Assembly (NCBI GenBank): GCA_963754135.1
Contig: CAVWEY010000002.1
Coordinates: forward strand, 372,001 to 436,000
Length of the DNA stretch: 64,000 nucleotides
Direction of reading: 5' to 3'
From: JAJFUI01 sp963754135
Lineage (GTDB): Bacteria > Planctomycetota > Planctomycetia > Pirellulales > Thermoguttaceae
Part shown: one piece after another, positions 38,298 to 46,214 of the stretch
Layout: every line of letters starts with the position of its first letter
Position numbering within the stretch: the stretch's first letter is position 1
Translations under genes and position numbers: made by a program
Notes under the pieces: generated by a model
Database searches by the model: none
What the model was told of the DNA's origin: nothing
Seen by the model: only the letters and a program-made list of their open reading frames with translations

Positions 38298-38531
38298 ATG
38301 AAGACCCAGGGAGTGAAGTTGCTCGACCCGGTGCTGGAAACTGTGCAAGTCGACTGGCTGGTGGTGCCTGCCGGGCAGTGCCGCGGCAGCCAGGAGGAGC
38401 GGCAGTTGATTTCCAGCCACTTCCGCAAGCCGCACGAGCCGTGGGGGCCGAGCCAGGCGTTTGTGCTGCCGGTCTGCGTCCGCCGCGGCCGCAGCCGGGT
38501 GCTGTTCTTACAGCGGTCGGGGCTGGAGTAG
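38298..38531 (+). CDS. Small hypothetical protein
   Basis: A 77-residue ORF with a strong AAGGAGG site seven bases before ATG 38298, which argues that it is translated. The sequence (VDWLVVPAGQCRGSQEERQLISSHFRK, VLPVCVRRGRSRVLFLQRSGLE) has no family that I recognise. It is on the same strand and 300 bases before the hydrogenase operon, but the gap between contains repeat-like sequence. A strongly basic C-terminal half might bind nucleic acid or membrane. Confidence 0.5.
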   Translation: MKTQGVKLLDPVLETVQVDWLVVPAGQCRGSQEERQLISSHFRKPHEPWGPSQAFVLPVCVRRGRSRVLFLQRSGLE

Positions 38532-38758
38532 AGCGGCCGGCCGGGACCGTGGCACGGATTTCCAAATCCGTCGCCGGTGATCAGCGGATCCATCGGCACC
38601 AGTCTGACACGCGAGCCGCAGAGAACCGGCCGTACCGGGCGCTGGCGGTGGCTCGCTTTCTGTGGGGTGCCAACCCCGCCGGCGTGCTGTTTTGGATCGT
38701 GCCGTAGCTCTGATGCGCAGGCCGGCTCGCGCGACCGTCCAGTATCCTGGGAGGCCGC

Positions 38759-38790
38759 TTGCGTTCCCCCCCGCCTGTGATACTATAAAC
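38759..38790 (+). promoter_or_regulatory. Weak candidate promoter of the hydrogenase operon
   Basis: TTGCGT at 38759-38764 and a TACTATAAA stretch starting at 38781, 16 bases later, lie about 50 bases upstream of the first hydrogenase gene. The region 38770-38837 is the most AT-rich local stretch. I see no clear Rex- or Fnr-type operator. Confidence 0.3.
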
Positions 38791-38837
38791 AGGTTTAATA
38801 CTTCAGGGTCGGCGTTGGTTATTATAGGAACAGAGTT

Positions 38838-39392
38838 ATGCCAATATCCGTGAAAGACGCCAAGTGTCCCGGCTGTGAGGAAGCCAGCGAGGAGGAGTTG
38901 CTGCGGCGGCTTGACGGGGTGCTGCGGGAATACGCCGACGTGCCGGGCGCGTTGATTCCGGTGCTCCAGATCGCCCAGGCCATGTTCGGATACTTGCCCG
39001 AGACGGCGCTGAAAAAGATTGCCTCTGCGCTCGGAAAGCCCTACAGCGAAGTGGCGGGCGTGGTGAGCTTCTATTCCTTTTTCACCACGGTTCCCCGCGG
39101 CAAGCACCTAGTCCGCGTGTGTTTGGGCACGGCCTGCTACGTCCGCGGCGGGAAGCAAGTGCTCGGCGCGCTCAAGGACCTGTTGAGGATCGAAGTGGGC
39201 GAGACCAGCTCCGACCAGTTGTTCTCCTTGGACGTCGGCCGATGTTTCGGCGCCTGCGGCCTGGCGCCGGTGATTATGATCGACGACGACGTTCACCAGC
39301 GGGTCAAGCCCACCCGCCTGGCAAGGGTCCTCGGCCAATACCGCGACCATCCTGCGACCGCCGAGAACGGCAACGGGGAGAGTGAAGAATGA
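38838..39392 (+). CDS. [FeFe] hydrogenase module 1: NuoE/HydC-type [2Fe-2S] subunit
   Basis: A 184-residue thioredoxin-fold ferredoxin subunit like the 24-kDa subunit of complex I, HydC or HndA. After an N-terminal helical domain (ALIPVLQIAQAMFGYLPE, YSEVAGVVSFYSFF) come the four [2Fe-2S] Cys: VCLGTACYVRG (two, C-x4-C) and CFGACGLAP (two, C-x3-C). It passes electrons between the flavin subunit and the hydrogenase. AGGAA lies nine bases before ATG 38838. The stop overlaps the next start as ATGA, so the first module is translationally coupled. Confidence 0.92.
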   Translation: MPISVKDAKCPGCEEASEEELLRRLDGVLREYADVPGALIPVLQIAQAMFGYLPETALKKIASALGKPYSEVAGVVSFYSFFTTVPRGKHLVRVCLGTACYVRGGKQVLGALKDLLRIEVGETSSDQLFSLDVGRCFGACGLAPVIMIDDDVHQRVKPTRLARVLGQYRDHPATAENGNGESEE

Positions 39393-42300
39393 CGGAAGTC
39401 ATCGCCAGCATCAATGAGTTGAGGGCGCTGCGCGACGTTCTGCGGCTCGAGCAACAAGAGGCGCTGGCCAAGGGCCACAAGTGCATCCGCATTTGTCTGG
39501 GGGCCAGTTGCATCGCCTCGGGGGCGCTAAAGGTCAAGGCGGCGCTGGAGGAGGAACTTGCCGAGCGGCAGATGCGGCAGGTGCAGGAGACCGTCAGCGT
39601 CGTTGGCACGGGCTGCCTGGGGCCGTGCTCGGGCGGTCCGGCGATGATGATCGGAGACGTGTTCTACGAGAAACTCCGCCCCCAGGACGCCAAGGACATC
39701 GTGGTCGAGCATCTTGGCCGGGGCCGGGTGGTGGAACGGCTGACGCACAAACGCCCCGACGGCCGCGCCATGGCCAACGCCGCGGAACTGGACTTCTTCA
39801 AGCGGCAGAAGAAAATCCTGCTGGGCAACTGCGGGCTGATCGATCCGCAGCGGATCGAGGACTACATCGCCCGCGACGGCTACCGTGCCCTGGCCAAAAT
39901 CCTCGAGCAGAACGACCCCGAGCAGGTGATCGAAACGCTGCGGACCTCGGGGTTGCGGGGCCGCGGCGGGGCGGGCTTCGCCACCTGGCGGAAGTGGAAG
40001 TTCACCCGCGACGCCGCCGGCCACCCCAAGTACGTCGTTTGCAACGCCGACGAAGGCGACCCTGGCGCGTTCATGGACCGCAGCGTGCTGGAAGGCGATC
40101 CGCACAGCGTGCTGGAAGGGATGATCGTCGCCGGCCATACGGTGGGCGCGGAGCGGGGCTACATCTACGTCCGCGCCGAGTATCCGCTGGCCGTGGAGCG
40201 GCTGAAGATCGCCCTGGGACAAGCGCAGGCGCGCGGCCTGTTGGGAAAGGACATTCTGGGCACCGGTTTCCGCTTCGACCTGGAAATCCGCATGGGCTCC
40301 GGGGCGTTCGTCTGCGGCGAGGAGACCGCGCTGCTGACTTCGATCGAGGGCAACCGGGGCGAGCCGCGCCCCCGCCCGCCGTTTCCCGCCGTGCAAGGCT
40401 TATGGGGAAAGCCCACCGTGCTGAACAACGTCGAAACCTACGCCAACGTGCCGGCGATCGTCCGCAACGGCGGCGCCTGGTTCGCCGCTCAAGGCACCGA
40501 GCGGAGCAAGGGCACGAAGGTCTTCGCCCTGGCCGGGGCGATCAAGAACTCCGGCCTGGTCGAGGTGCCGGTGGGCACGCCCCTGGGCGATCTGATCTAC
40601 GACATCGGCGGCGGCATCCCCGGCGGCAAGGAGTTCAAGGCGGCGCAGATCGGCGGTCCCTCCGGCGGCTGCATCCCCAAGCAACACCTCAACGTCCCCC
40701 TGGACTACGAATCGCTCTCCGAACTCGGCGCCATCATGGGCTCCGGCGGCCTGATCGTCATGGACCAGGATAGCTGCATGGTCGACGTGGCCCGCTACTT
40801 CCTCGAATTCGTGCAGGAGGAATCGTGCGGCAAGTGCGTCCCCTGCCGCGTGGGCACGAAGCGGATGCTGGAGATCCTCAACCGCATCTGCGAGGGCCGC
40901 GGCGAGGAGGCCGACGTCGAGCGGCTCATCGACCTGGGCGAGATCGTCAAGGACGCCTCGCTGTGCGGGCTGGGCCAGACCGCCTCGAACCCCGTGCTCT
41001 CGACGATCCGCCACTTCGGCCAGGAATACGTCGAGCACATCCGCGACAAGCACTGCCGGGCGGGAGTGTGTGCGGCGCTGGTCAATGCCCCGTGTTCGAG
41101 CGCCTGCCCGGCCAACGTCGACATTCCCGGCTACGTCTCGCTGGTGGCCGAGAAGCGTTACGCCGAGGCCTTGCGGCTGCACCGCGAGCGGAACCCCTTT
41201 GCGGCGGTCTGTTCCCGCGTCTGTTTCCACACCTGCGAGGACAAGTGCCGACGCTCGACGCTCGACGCGCCGGTCTCGATCCGCGGCATCAAGCGGTTCA
41301 TGGTCGATCAGGAGGTGACGATCCAGTTGCCGGAGATCCGCGAGAACGAGCGGAACGCCCGGCAGAAGGTCGGCGTGGTCGGAGCGGGACCGGCGGGACT
41401 CTCGTGCGCCTATTTCTGGCCCGGTTGGGATACCGGCCCAAAATCTTCGAGGCCGAGCCGCGTCCCGGCGGAATGTTGGTCCAGGCCATTCCCGCCTACC
41501 GGCTGCCGCGCGAGATCGTCGCCCGCGAGGTCCGCATGATCGAGCGGATGGGCGTGGAAATCTTCACCAACATGGTGCTCGGCGAAGACGTGACGCTCAA
41601 GGCCCTGCGGGCCGAAGGATACGACGCCCTGTTTCTGGGCGTCGGCGCGCCCACGGGCGTGTGCCTGGGGTTGCCCGGCCAGGACGCCGAGGGCATCACC
41701 GACGCCTTGAGCTTCCTCCGCACGTACAACCTCCGCGGCTCGGCGCCGGTGGGGCGCAACGTGGTGGTGATCGGCGGCGGCAATTCGGCCATCGACGCGG
41801 CGCGGACCGCGCTGCGGCTGGGGGCCGAGAAGGTGACCGTCGTTTACCGCCGCGGCCGCGAGGCCATGCCCGCCTACGAGGAGGAAATCGAAGAGGCCGA
41901 GCACGAAGGCGTGCAATTGAGGCTGTTGACCGCCCAAAGCGAGATTGTCCTGGACGGCAAGCGGGTGGCGGGGCTGAAGTGCCTGCCCATGCGGCTCGGG
42001 GAGTTCGACCGTTCCGGCCGCCGCCGGCCGGAAAAGGGCGGCGACGCCTTTATCTTGCCGGCCGACCAGGTTCCTGGTGGCCATCGGGCAATCGCTCGAC
42101 TTGCAGAGAATCTGCAACAGCGTGGCGCTGACAGCCCGCAGCCAGGGGCTCATTCAGGTAAACCCGGTGACCGGCCAGACCTCGGAGAAGTGGATTTTCG
42201 CCGGGGGCGACGCCGTGACCGGTCCCGCGTCGGTGGTCGAGGCAGTGGCGGCCGGCGAGCGGGCAGCCGTCGGCATTGACCTCTACCTCACCGGCCGCAA

Positions 42301-42556
42301 TCACGCCTTCTGGCGCGACGACCGCCCCATCGACACCTCGTTCGATCCCGACGCCGAGCCGTCCGACGCCCCGCGAGAGAGACTCAGCCTGCTGCCGGTC
42401 GAGCGGCGGCGGGACAATTTCGACGAGGTCGAGCAGCCCTGGCGCGAATCGGTGGCCGTGCGCCAGGCGGGCCGTTGCCTCCGCTGCGACTACGGAAAAC
42501 GCTGCGCAGGCAACAATGCCGAAGGAACCACGGCCTACCAAGAGTCCCAACGATGA
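39389..42556 (+). CDS. Hydrogenase module 1: NuoF/HydB-type flavin subunit fused to a GltD/NfnL-like FAD module
   Basis: About 1055 residues. Order: N-terminal thioredoxin-like [2Fe-2S] domain (CLGASCIASG, GCLGPCSGGP), NuoF core with FMN/NADH motifs (GLRGRGGAGFATW, CNADEGDPGAF, GSGAFVCGEETAL), a [4Fe-4S] motif ESCGKCVPCRVGT with a further Cys in SLCGLG, then a GltD-like Fe-S segment (CSSACPANVDIPGYVSL, VCSRVCFHTCEDKCRR), and FAD/NAD(P) Rossmann motifs VGVVGAGPAGLSCAY and VVVIGGGNSAIDAARTAL, ending RCLRCDYGKRC. Frameshifts near 41415 (minus one) and 42070 (plus one) cancel; I treat it as one gene. The fusion would link NADH, NADPH and ferredoxin to H2. Confidence 0.85.
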
Positions 42557-44418
42557 TTAGCCTTTCGATCAACAACGTGGCGACGGAAGTCCCCGAAAGG
42601 ACCACGATCCTCTGCGCGGCGAAGAAAGCCGGCGTCCGCATCCCGACGCTTTGCTACCTCGAGGGATTGCAGGCAATCGGGGCCTGCCGCGTCTGCGTGG
42701 TCGAGGTGGAGGGCGCGCGGAACCTGGTGGCCTCCTGTTCCATGCCGGTCAGCCAGGGCATGAAAGTGCTGACCAACACCCGGCGGGTGCGCGAGGCGCG
42801 GCGGGCCGTGATCGAATTGCTCCTCTCCGAACACAACGGCGAGTGCCAAACCTGCGACCGCAGCCAGGACTGCGAATTGCAGGCCCTGGCGGCGGAGTTG
42901 GGGATCCGCGAGGTCGCCTACGCGGGCGAGAAGACCCGCCGGCGGACCGACACCTCCACGCCGGCCCTGGCCCGCGACCACGGCAAGTGCATCAAATGCC
43001 GCCGCTGCGTGAGCGTCTGCCTCGAGACCCAGCACGTCGGCGCCCTGTTTCCCCAGAACCGCGGCTTTGACACGGTGATCGGCCCGGCCTTCAGCCATGA
43101 CCTGAAGACCGTGGCCTGCGTGCAGTGCGGGCAGTGCGCGGCCGTGTGCCCCGTCGGCGCCATCACCGAGAAGGAGCAGATCGACGAGGTGTGGCAGGCG
43201 ATCGACAAGCCGGACAATCACGTGATCGTGCAGACGGCGCCGGCGATCCGCGCCGCTTTGGGCGAGTGTTTCGGCCATCCGCCCGGCACGCTGGTGACCG
43301 GCAAGATGGTTGCCGCCCTGCGGCGGTTGGGCTTCCGCGCCGTCTTCGACACCAACTTCGCCGCCGACCTGACGATCGTGGAGGAGGGCAATGAACTGCT
43401 CCAGCGGCTGAAGGCCGCACTGCGGCCCGATCTCCCCTCTCCCATTGGGAGAGGGGCCGGGGGTGAGGGCCGGCTTGTTGACAGCCCTAACCCTAACCCT
43501 CTCCCAAAGGGAGAGGGGACCGAACATCGTTTCCCCCTTCCCATGTTCACCAGTTGCTCGCCGGGTTGGATCAAGTTCATGGAGTATTTCCATCCCGACT
43601 TGCTGTCGAACCTGTCCACCTGCAAATCGCCGCAACAGATGTTCGGGGCCTTGGCGAAGACCTACTATGCCGCCAAGCTGGGCAAACGCCCCGAGCAAAT
43701 CGTGGTCGTCTCGATCATGCCCTGCACGGCGAAGAAGTTCGAGTGCCAGCGGCCGGAAATGGACACCAGCGGCGCGCGCGACGTGGACATCGTGCTGACC
43801 ACCCGCGAACTGGGGAAGATGATCCACGCCGCGGGCATCGATTTCGACGCCCTGCCCGACGAAGAAATGGATGCCCCGCTTGGTCTCTCCACCGGCGCCG
43901 CCGACATCTTCGCGAACACCGGCGGGGTAATGGAAGCCGCCATCCGCACGGTCTACGAGATCGTGACCGGCCGCCCGTTGCCCTTGGCCGGCCTGCACGT
44001 CCCCGCGGTGGCCGGACTGGAGGGTGTCAAGGAAGCCGCGCTCCGGATCGAGGGGGCCAAGCCCGAGTGGAAGTTCCTCGAAGGCGTGACGTTGGAAGTG
44101 GCCGTCGCCCACGGACTAGGCAACGCCGAGCGGTTGATTACGGCCCTCCGTTCGGGCCGGAAGCGGTATCACTTCGTCGAGGTGATGGCCTGTCCCGGCG
44201 GGTGCATCGGCGGCGGCGGCCAGCCGCGCTTCACGACCGACCAGGTCCGCCAGGCCCGCGCCGCGGCCATCTTCCGCGAGGACGAGGGCAAGCGGCTCCG
44301 CAAGTCGCACGAGAATCCGGACGTCACCCGGCTCTACGCCGAGTTCCTCGGCCAGCCGCTGGGCGAGGCGTCCCACCGGCTGCTGCACACCCACTACACG
44401 CCGCGGCCGCGGGTATAG
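42553..44418 (+). CDS. hydA: Hydrogenase module 1: [FeFe] hydrogenase catalytic subunit HydA
   Basis: 621 residues. N-terminal plant-type [2Fe-2S] domain (CYLEGLQAIGACRVC), His/Cys-ligated cluster (HNGECQTCDRSQDC), two [4Fe-4S] ferredoxin motifs (CIKCRRCVSVC and CVQCGQCAAVCP), then the H-cluster domain: L1 TSCSPGW (Cys335), L2 MPCTAKKFE (Cys391) and L3 MACPGGCIGGGGQP (Cys547, Cys551). It catalyses reversible H2 oxidation. Ser336 replaces the Cys that donates protons in clostridial HydA1. About 30 in-frame residues from palindromic DNA sit just before L1. Start ATG 42553 overlaps the previous stop (ATGA). Confidence 0.93.
   Translation: MISLSINNVATEVPERTTILCAAKKAGVRIPTLCYLEGLQAIGACRVCVVEVEGARNLVASCSMPVSQGMKVLTNTRRVREARRAVIELLLSEHNGECQTCDRSQDCELQALAAELGIREVAYAGEKTRRRTDTSTPALARDHGKCIKCRRCVSVCLETQHVGALFPQNRGFDTVIGPAFSHDLKTVACVQCGQCAAVCPVGAITEKEQIDEVWQAIDKPDNHVIVQTAPAIRAALGECFGHPPGTLVTGKMVAALRRLGFRAVFDTNFAADLTIVEEGNELLQRLKAALRPDLPSPIGRGAGGEGRLVDSPNPNPLPKGEGTEHRFPLPMFTSCSPGWIKFMEYFHPDLLSNLSTCKSPQQMFGALAKTYYAAKLGKRPEQIVVVSIMPCTAKKFECQRPEMDTSGARDVDIVLTTRELGKMIHAAGIDFDALPDEEMDAPLGLSTGAADIFANTGGVMEAAIRTVYEIVTGRPLPLAGLHVPAVAGLEGVKEAALRIEGAKPEWKFLEGVTLEVAVAHGLGNAERLITALRSGRKRYHFVEVMACPGGCIGGGGQPRFTTDQVRQARAAAIFREDEGKRLRKSHENPDVTRLYAEFLGQPLGEASHRLLHTHYTPRPRV
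43431..43520. repeat. Inverted pair of palindromic repeats inside hydA of module 1
   Basis: Two inverted copies of the element CCCTAACCCTCTCCC-NNNN-GGGAGAGGG lie head to head (about 43434-43470 and 43485-43519) and are read in frame as SPIGRGAGGEG and PNPNPLPKGEG. Related elements are in miaB and at 62776-62808. Confidence 0.8.
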
Positions 44419-44511
44419 GCGCCATTGCCAATCCGGCGAAAGCTGCTATTCTGAAGGTTGTCGACAACCTTTGATTGACTGATTGACTCCGCCCCCAAGG
44501 AGAACGGCCCA

Positions 44512-45030
44512 ATGCTCGTCACCGAACGGGAGCGGCTCCGCGACGATCTGGTGAAGATGGTTGACCGCTGGGGCCGCGATCGCAGCGCCCTGATGCCCAT
44601 TTTGCAGGAACTCAAGCGGACCCACTATCACATTTCCGAATACTCGATGCAGGTGATTGCCGACCTGCTGGACATCCACCCGGTCGAGGTATTCAGCGTC
44701 GTCTCGTTTTACAGTTTTCTCGACGAGCGGCCGCAGGGGCAGTTTGTGATCCGGCTCTGCCGGACGATCAATTGCGCCATGCGCGGCAAGGAGCACGTCG
44801 CCCGGCAGTTGGTCAACGATCTGGGCATCGACTTCGGCCAAACGACGCCCGACGGCAAGTTCTCGCTGGGCTGGGCGAACTGCTTGGGCATGTGCGACCA
44901 GGGGCCGGCCTTGTTGGTGAACGATAGCATCTATACCCAGGTGACGCCGGAGAAGGTACACGGCATCTTGGACGAGTGCCGGCAGACGTTCGGCGCCCAC
45001 GCGACGGCCGGCAAGGAACACGCAATATGA
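44512..45030 (+). CDS. [FeFe] hydrogenase module 2: NuoE/HydC-type [2Fe-2S] subunit
   Basis: A 172-residue paralogue of the first NuoE-like subunit. The helical start (SALMPILQELKRTHYHISEYSMQVIADLL, FSVVSFYSFLDERPQGQ) and [2Fe-2S] motifs LCRTINCAMRG and NCLGMCDQGPA (C-x4-C and C-x3-C) are conserved. It lacks the GCEE-type N-terminal stretch. The 93-base gap after hydA 1 has no promoter that I can defend. The stop overlaps the next ATG (ATGA). Confidence 0.9.
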   Translation: MLVTERERLRDDLVKMVDRWGRDRSALMPILQELKRTHYHISEYSMQVIADLLDIHPVEVFSVVSFYSFLDERPQGQFVIRLCRTINCAMRGKEHVARQLVNDLGIDFGQTTPDGKFSLGWANCLGMCDQGPALLVNDSIYTQVTPEKVHGILDECRQTFGAHATAGKEHAI

Positions 45031-46214
45031 TCGCCAAGACGCTGCACGGAACGCTCACGTTTTCCGGGATCGAGGCGGGCGCCGGCTTGGCCTCGGCGCT
45101 GCGCCGGCCGCCGGCCGACGCCCTGTCGCAGATCAGCGCCTCCGGCCTGCGCGGCCGGGGCGGGGCCGGCTTTCCCACCAGTCTGAAATGGGAGCTGGCC
45201 GCCAAGAGCCCCGGCGACCGCAAATATGTGATCTGCAACGCCGACGAGGGCGAGCCGGGCACCTTCAAGGACCGCGTGATCCTTTCGGAGTTCGCCGACC
45301 TGGTGTTCGAGGGCATGACCATCGGGGCCCTGGTGATCGGGGCCAGGCAGGGCATCGTCTACCTCCGCGCGGAGTACACCTACCTTCGCCCGCACCTCGA
45401 GGCCGTCCTCCGCCGCCGCCGCCAAGAGAACCTGCTGGGCCGCAACGTCGCCGGCCAGGACGGGTTCGATTTCGACATCGAAATCCGCATGGGCGCCGGG
45501 GCCTACGTCTGCGGTGAGGAAACCGCCCTGATCGAATCGCTCGAAGGCCAGCGCGGCGAGCCCCGCAACCGGCCCCCCTTCCCCATCGACACCGGCTACC
45601 TCGGCAACCCCACCATCGTCAACAACGTCGAGACCTTCGCCTGGGTCGTGTCCATCCTCGACCGGGGCCCCAAATGGTTCAAGAGCATCGGCACGGAGAA
45701 ATCCACCGGGCAAAAACTCTTCAGCATCTCCGGCGACTGCCAGCGGCCCGGCGTCTACGAGTTTCCGATGGGCATTACCGTCGCCCAGTTGCTCAAAGAA
45801 GTCGGCGGCGAGGGGGCCAAGGCCGCGCAAGTGGGCGGGGCCGCCGGCCAATGCGTCCCCGCCGCACACTTCGACCGCACCATCGCCTACGAGGACATCC
45901 CCACCGGCGGCTCGATCATCATCTTCGGCCCCCAGCGCGACATGCTCCAGGTGGTGGAAAACTTCCTCGAGTTCTTCGTCGACGAGTCGTGTGGCCAATG
46001 CACTCCTTGCCGCGAGGGCACGCCAAAGCTGCTCGATGGCGTGAGGATGCTCCAGCACGGCCGCTGCTCGATGCGCTATCTCCATCAACTCTGTTCGTTG
46101 GGCCGGTCCATGCAGTTGGCCGCCAAGTGCGGCCTGGGCCAATCGGCCCCCAACGCGCTGCTCTCCATCGTCGAACATTTTCGCGATGAAATACTGGGAC
46201 GCACCAATGAATGA
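45027..46214 (+). CDS. Hydrogenase module 2: NuoF/HydB-type flavin subunit (short form)
   Basis: 395 residues, without the N-terminal [2Fe-2S] domain and without the GltD-like extension of the first module. Motifs: GLRGRGGAGFPTSLKW (FMN/NADH), CNADEGEPGTFKDR, GAGAYVCGEETALIESLEGQ, and the [4Fe-4S] site ESCGQCTPCREGT with a downstream Cys in KCGLG. It accepts or gives electrons to NAD(H). Overlaps NuoE (ATGA) and HydA (eight bases), so the three are one translational unit. Confidence 0.92.
   Translation: MIAKTLHGTLTFSGIEAGAGLASALRRPPADALSQISASGLRGRGGAGFPTSLKWELAAKSPGDRKYVICNADEGEPGTFKDRVILSEFADLVFEGMTIGALVIGARQGIVYLRAEYTYLRPHLEAVLRRRRQENLLGRNVAGQDGFDFDIEIRMGAGAYVCGEETALIESLEGQRGEPRNRPPFPIDTGYLGNPTIVNNVETFAWVVSILDRGPKWFKSIGTEKSTGQKLFSISGDCQRPGVYEFPMGITVAQLLKEVGGEGAKAAQVGGAAGQCVPAAHFDRTIAYEDIPTGGSIIIFGPQRDMLQVVENFLEFFVDESCGQCTPCREGTPKLLDGVRMLQHGRCSMRYLHQLCSLGRSMQLAAKCGLGQSAPNALLSIVEHFRDEILGRTNE

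Noticed and set aside
38532..38837. A plus-strand open frame ending RALAVARFLWGANPAGVLFWIVP before the hydrogenase operon
   Set aside because: It begins inside the preceding small gene in another frame, has no ribosome site and no homologue that I recognise.
39389..42556. Treating the NuoF-GltD gene as three separate genes
   Set aside because: The two frame changes cancel, conserved motifs continue across both, and no ribosome sites are seen at the breaks.
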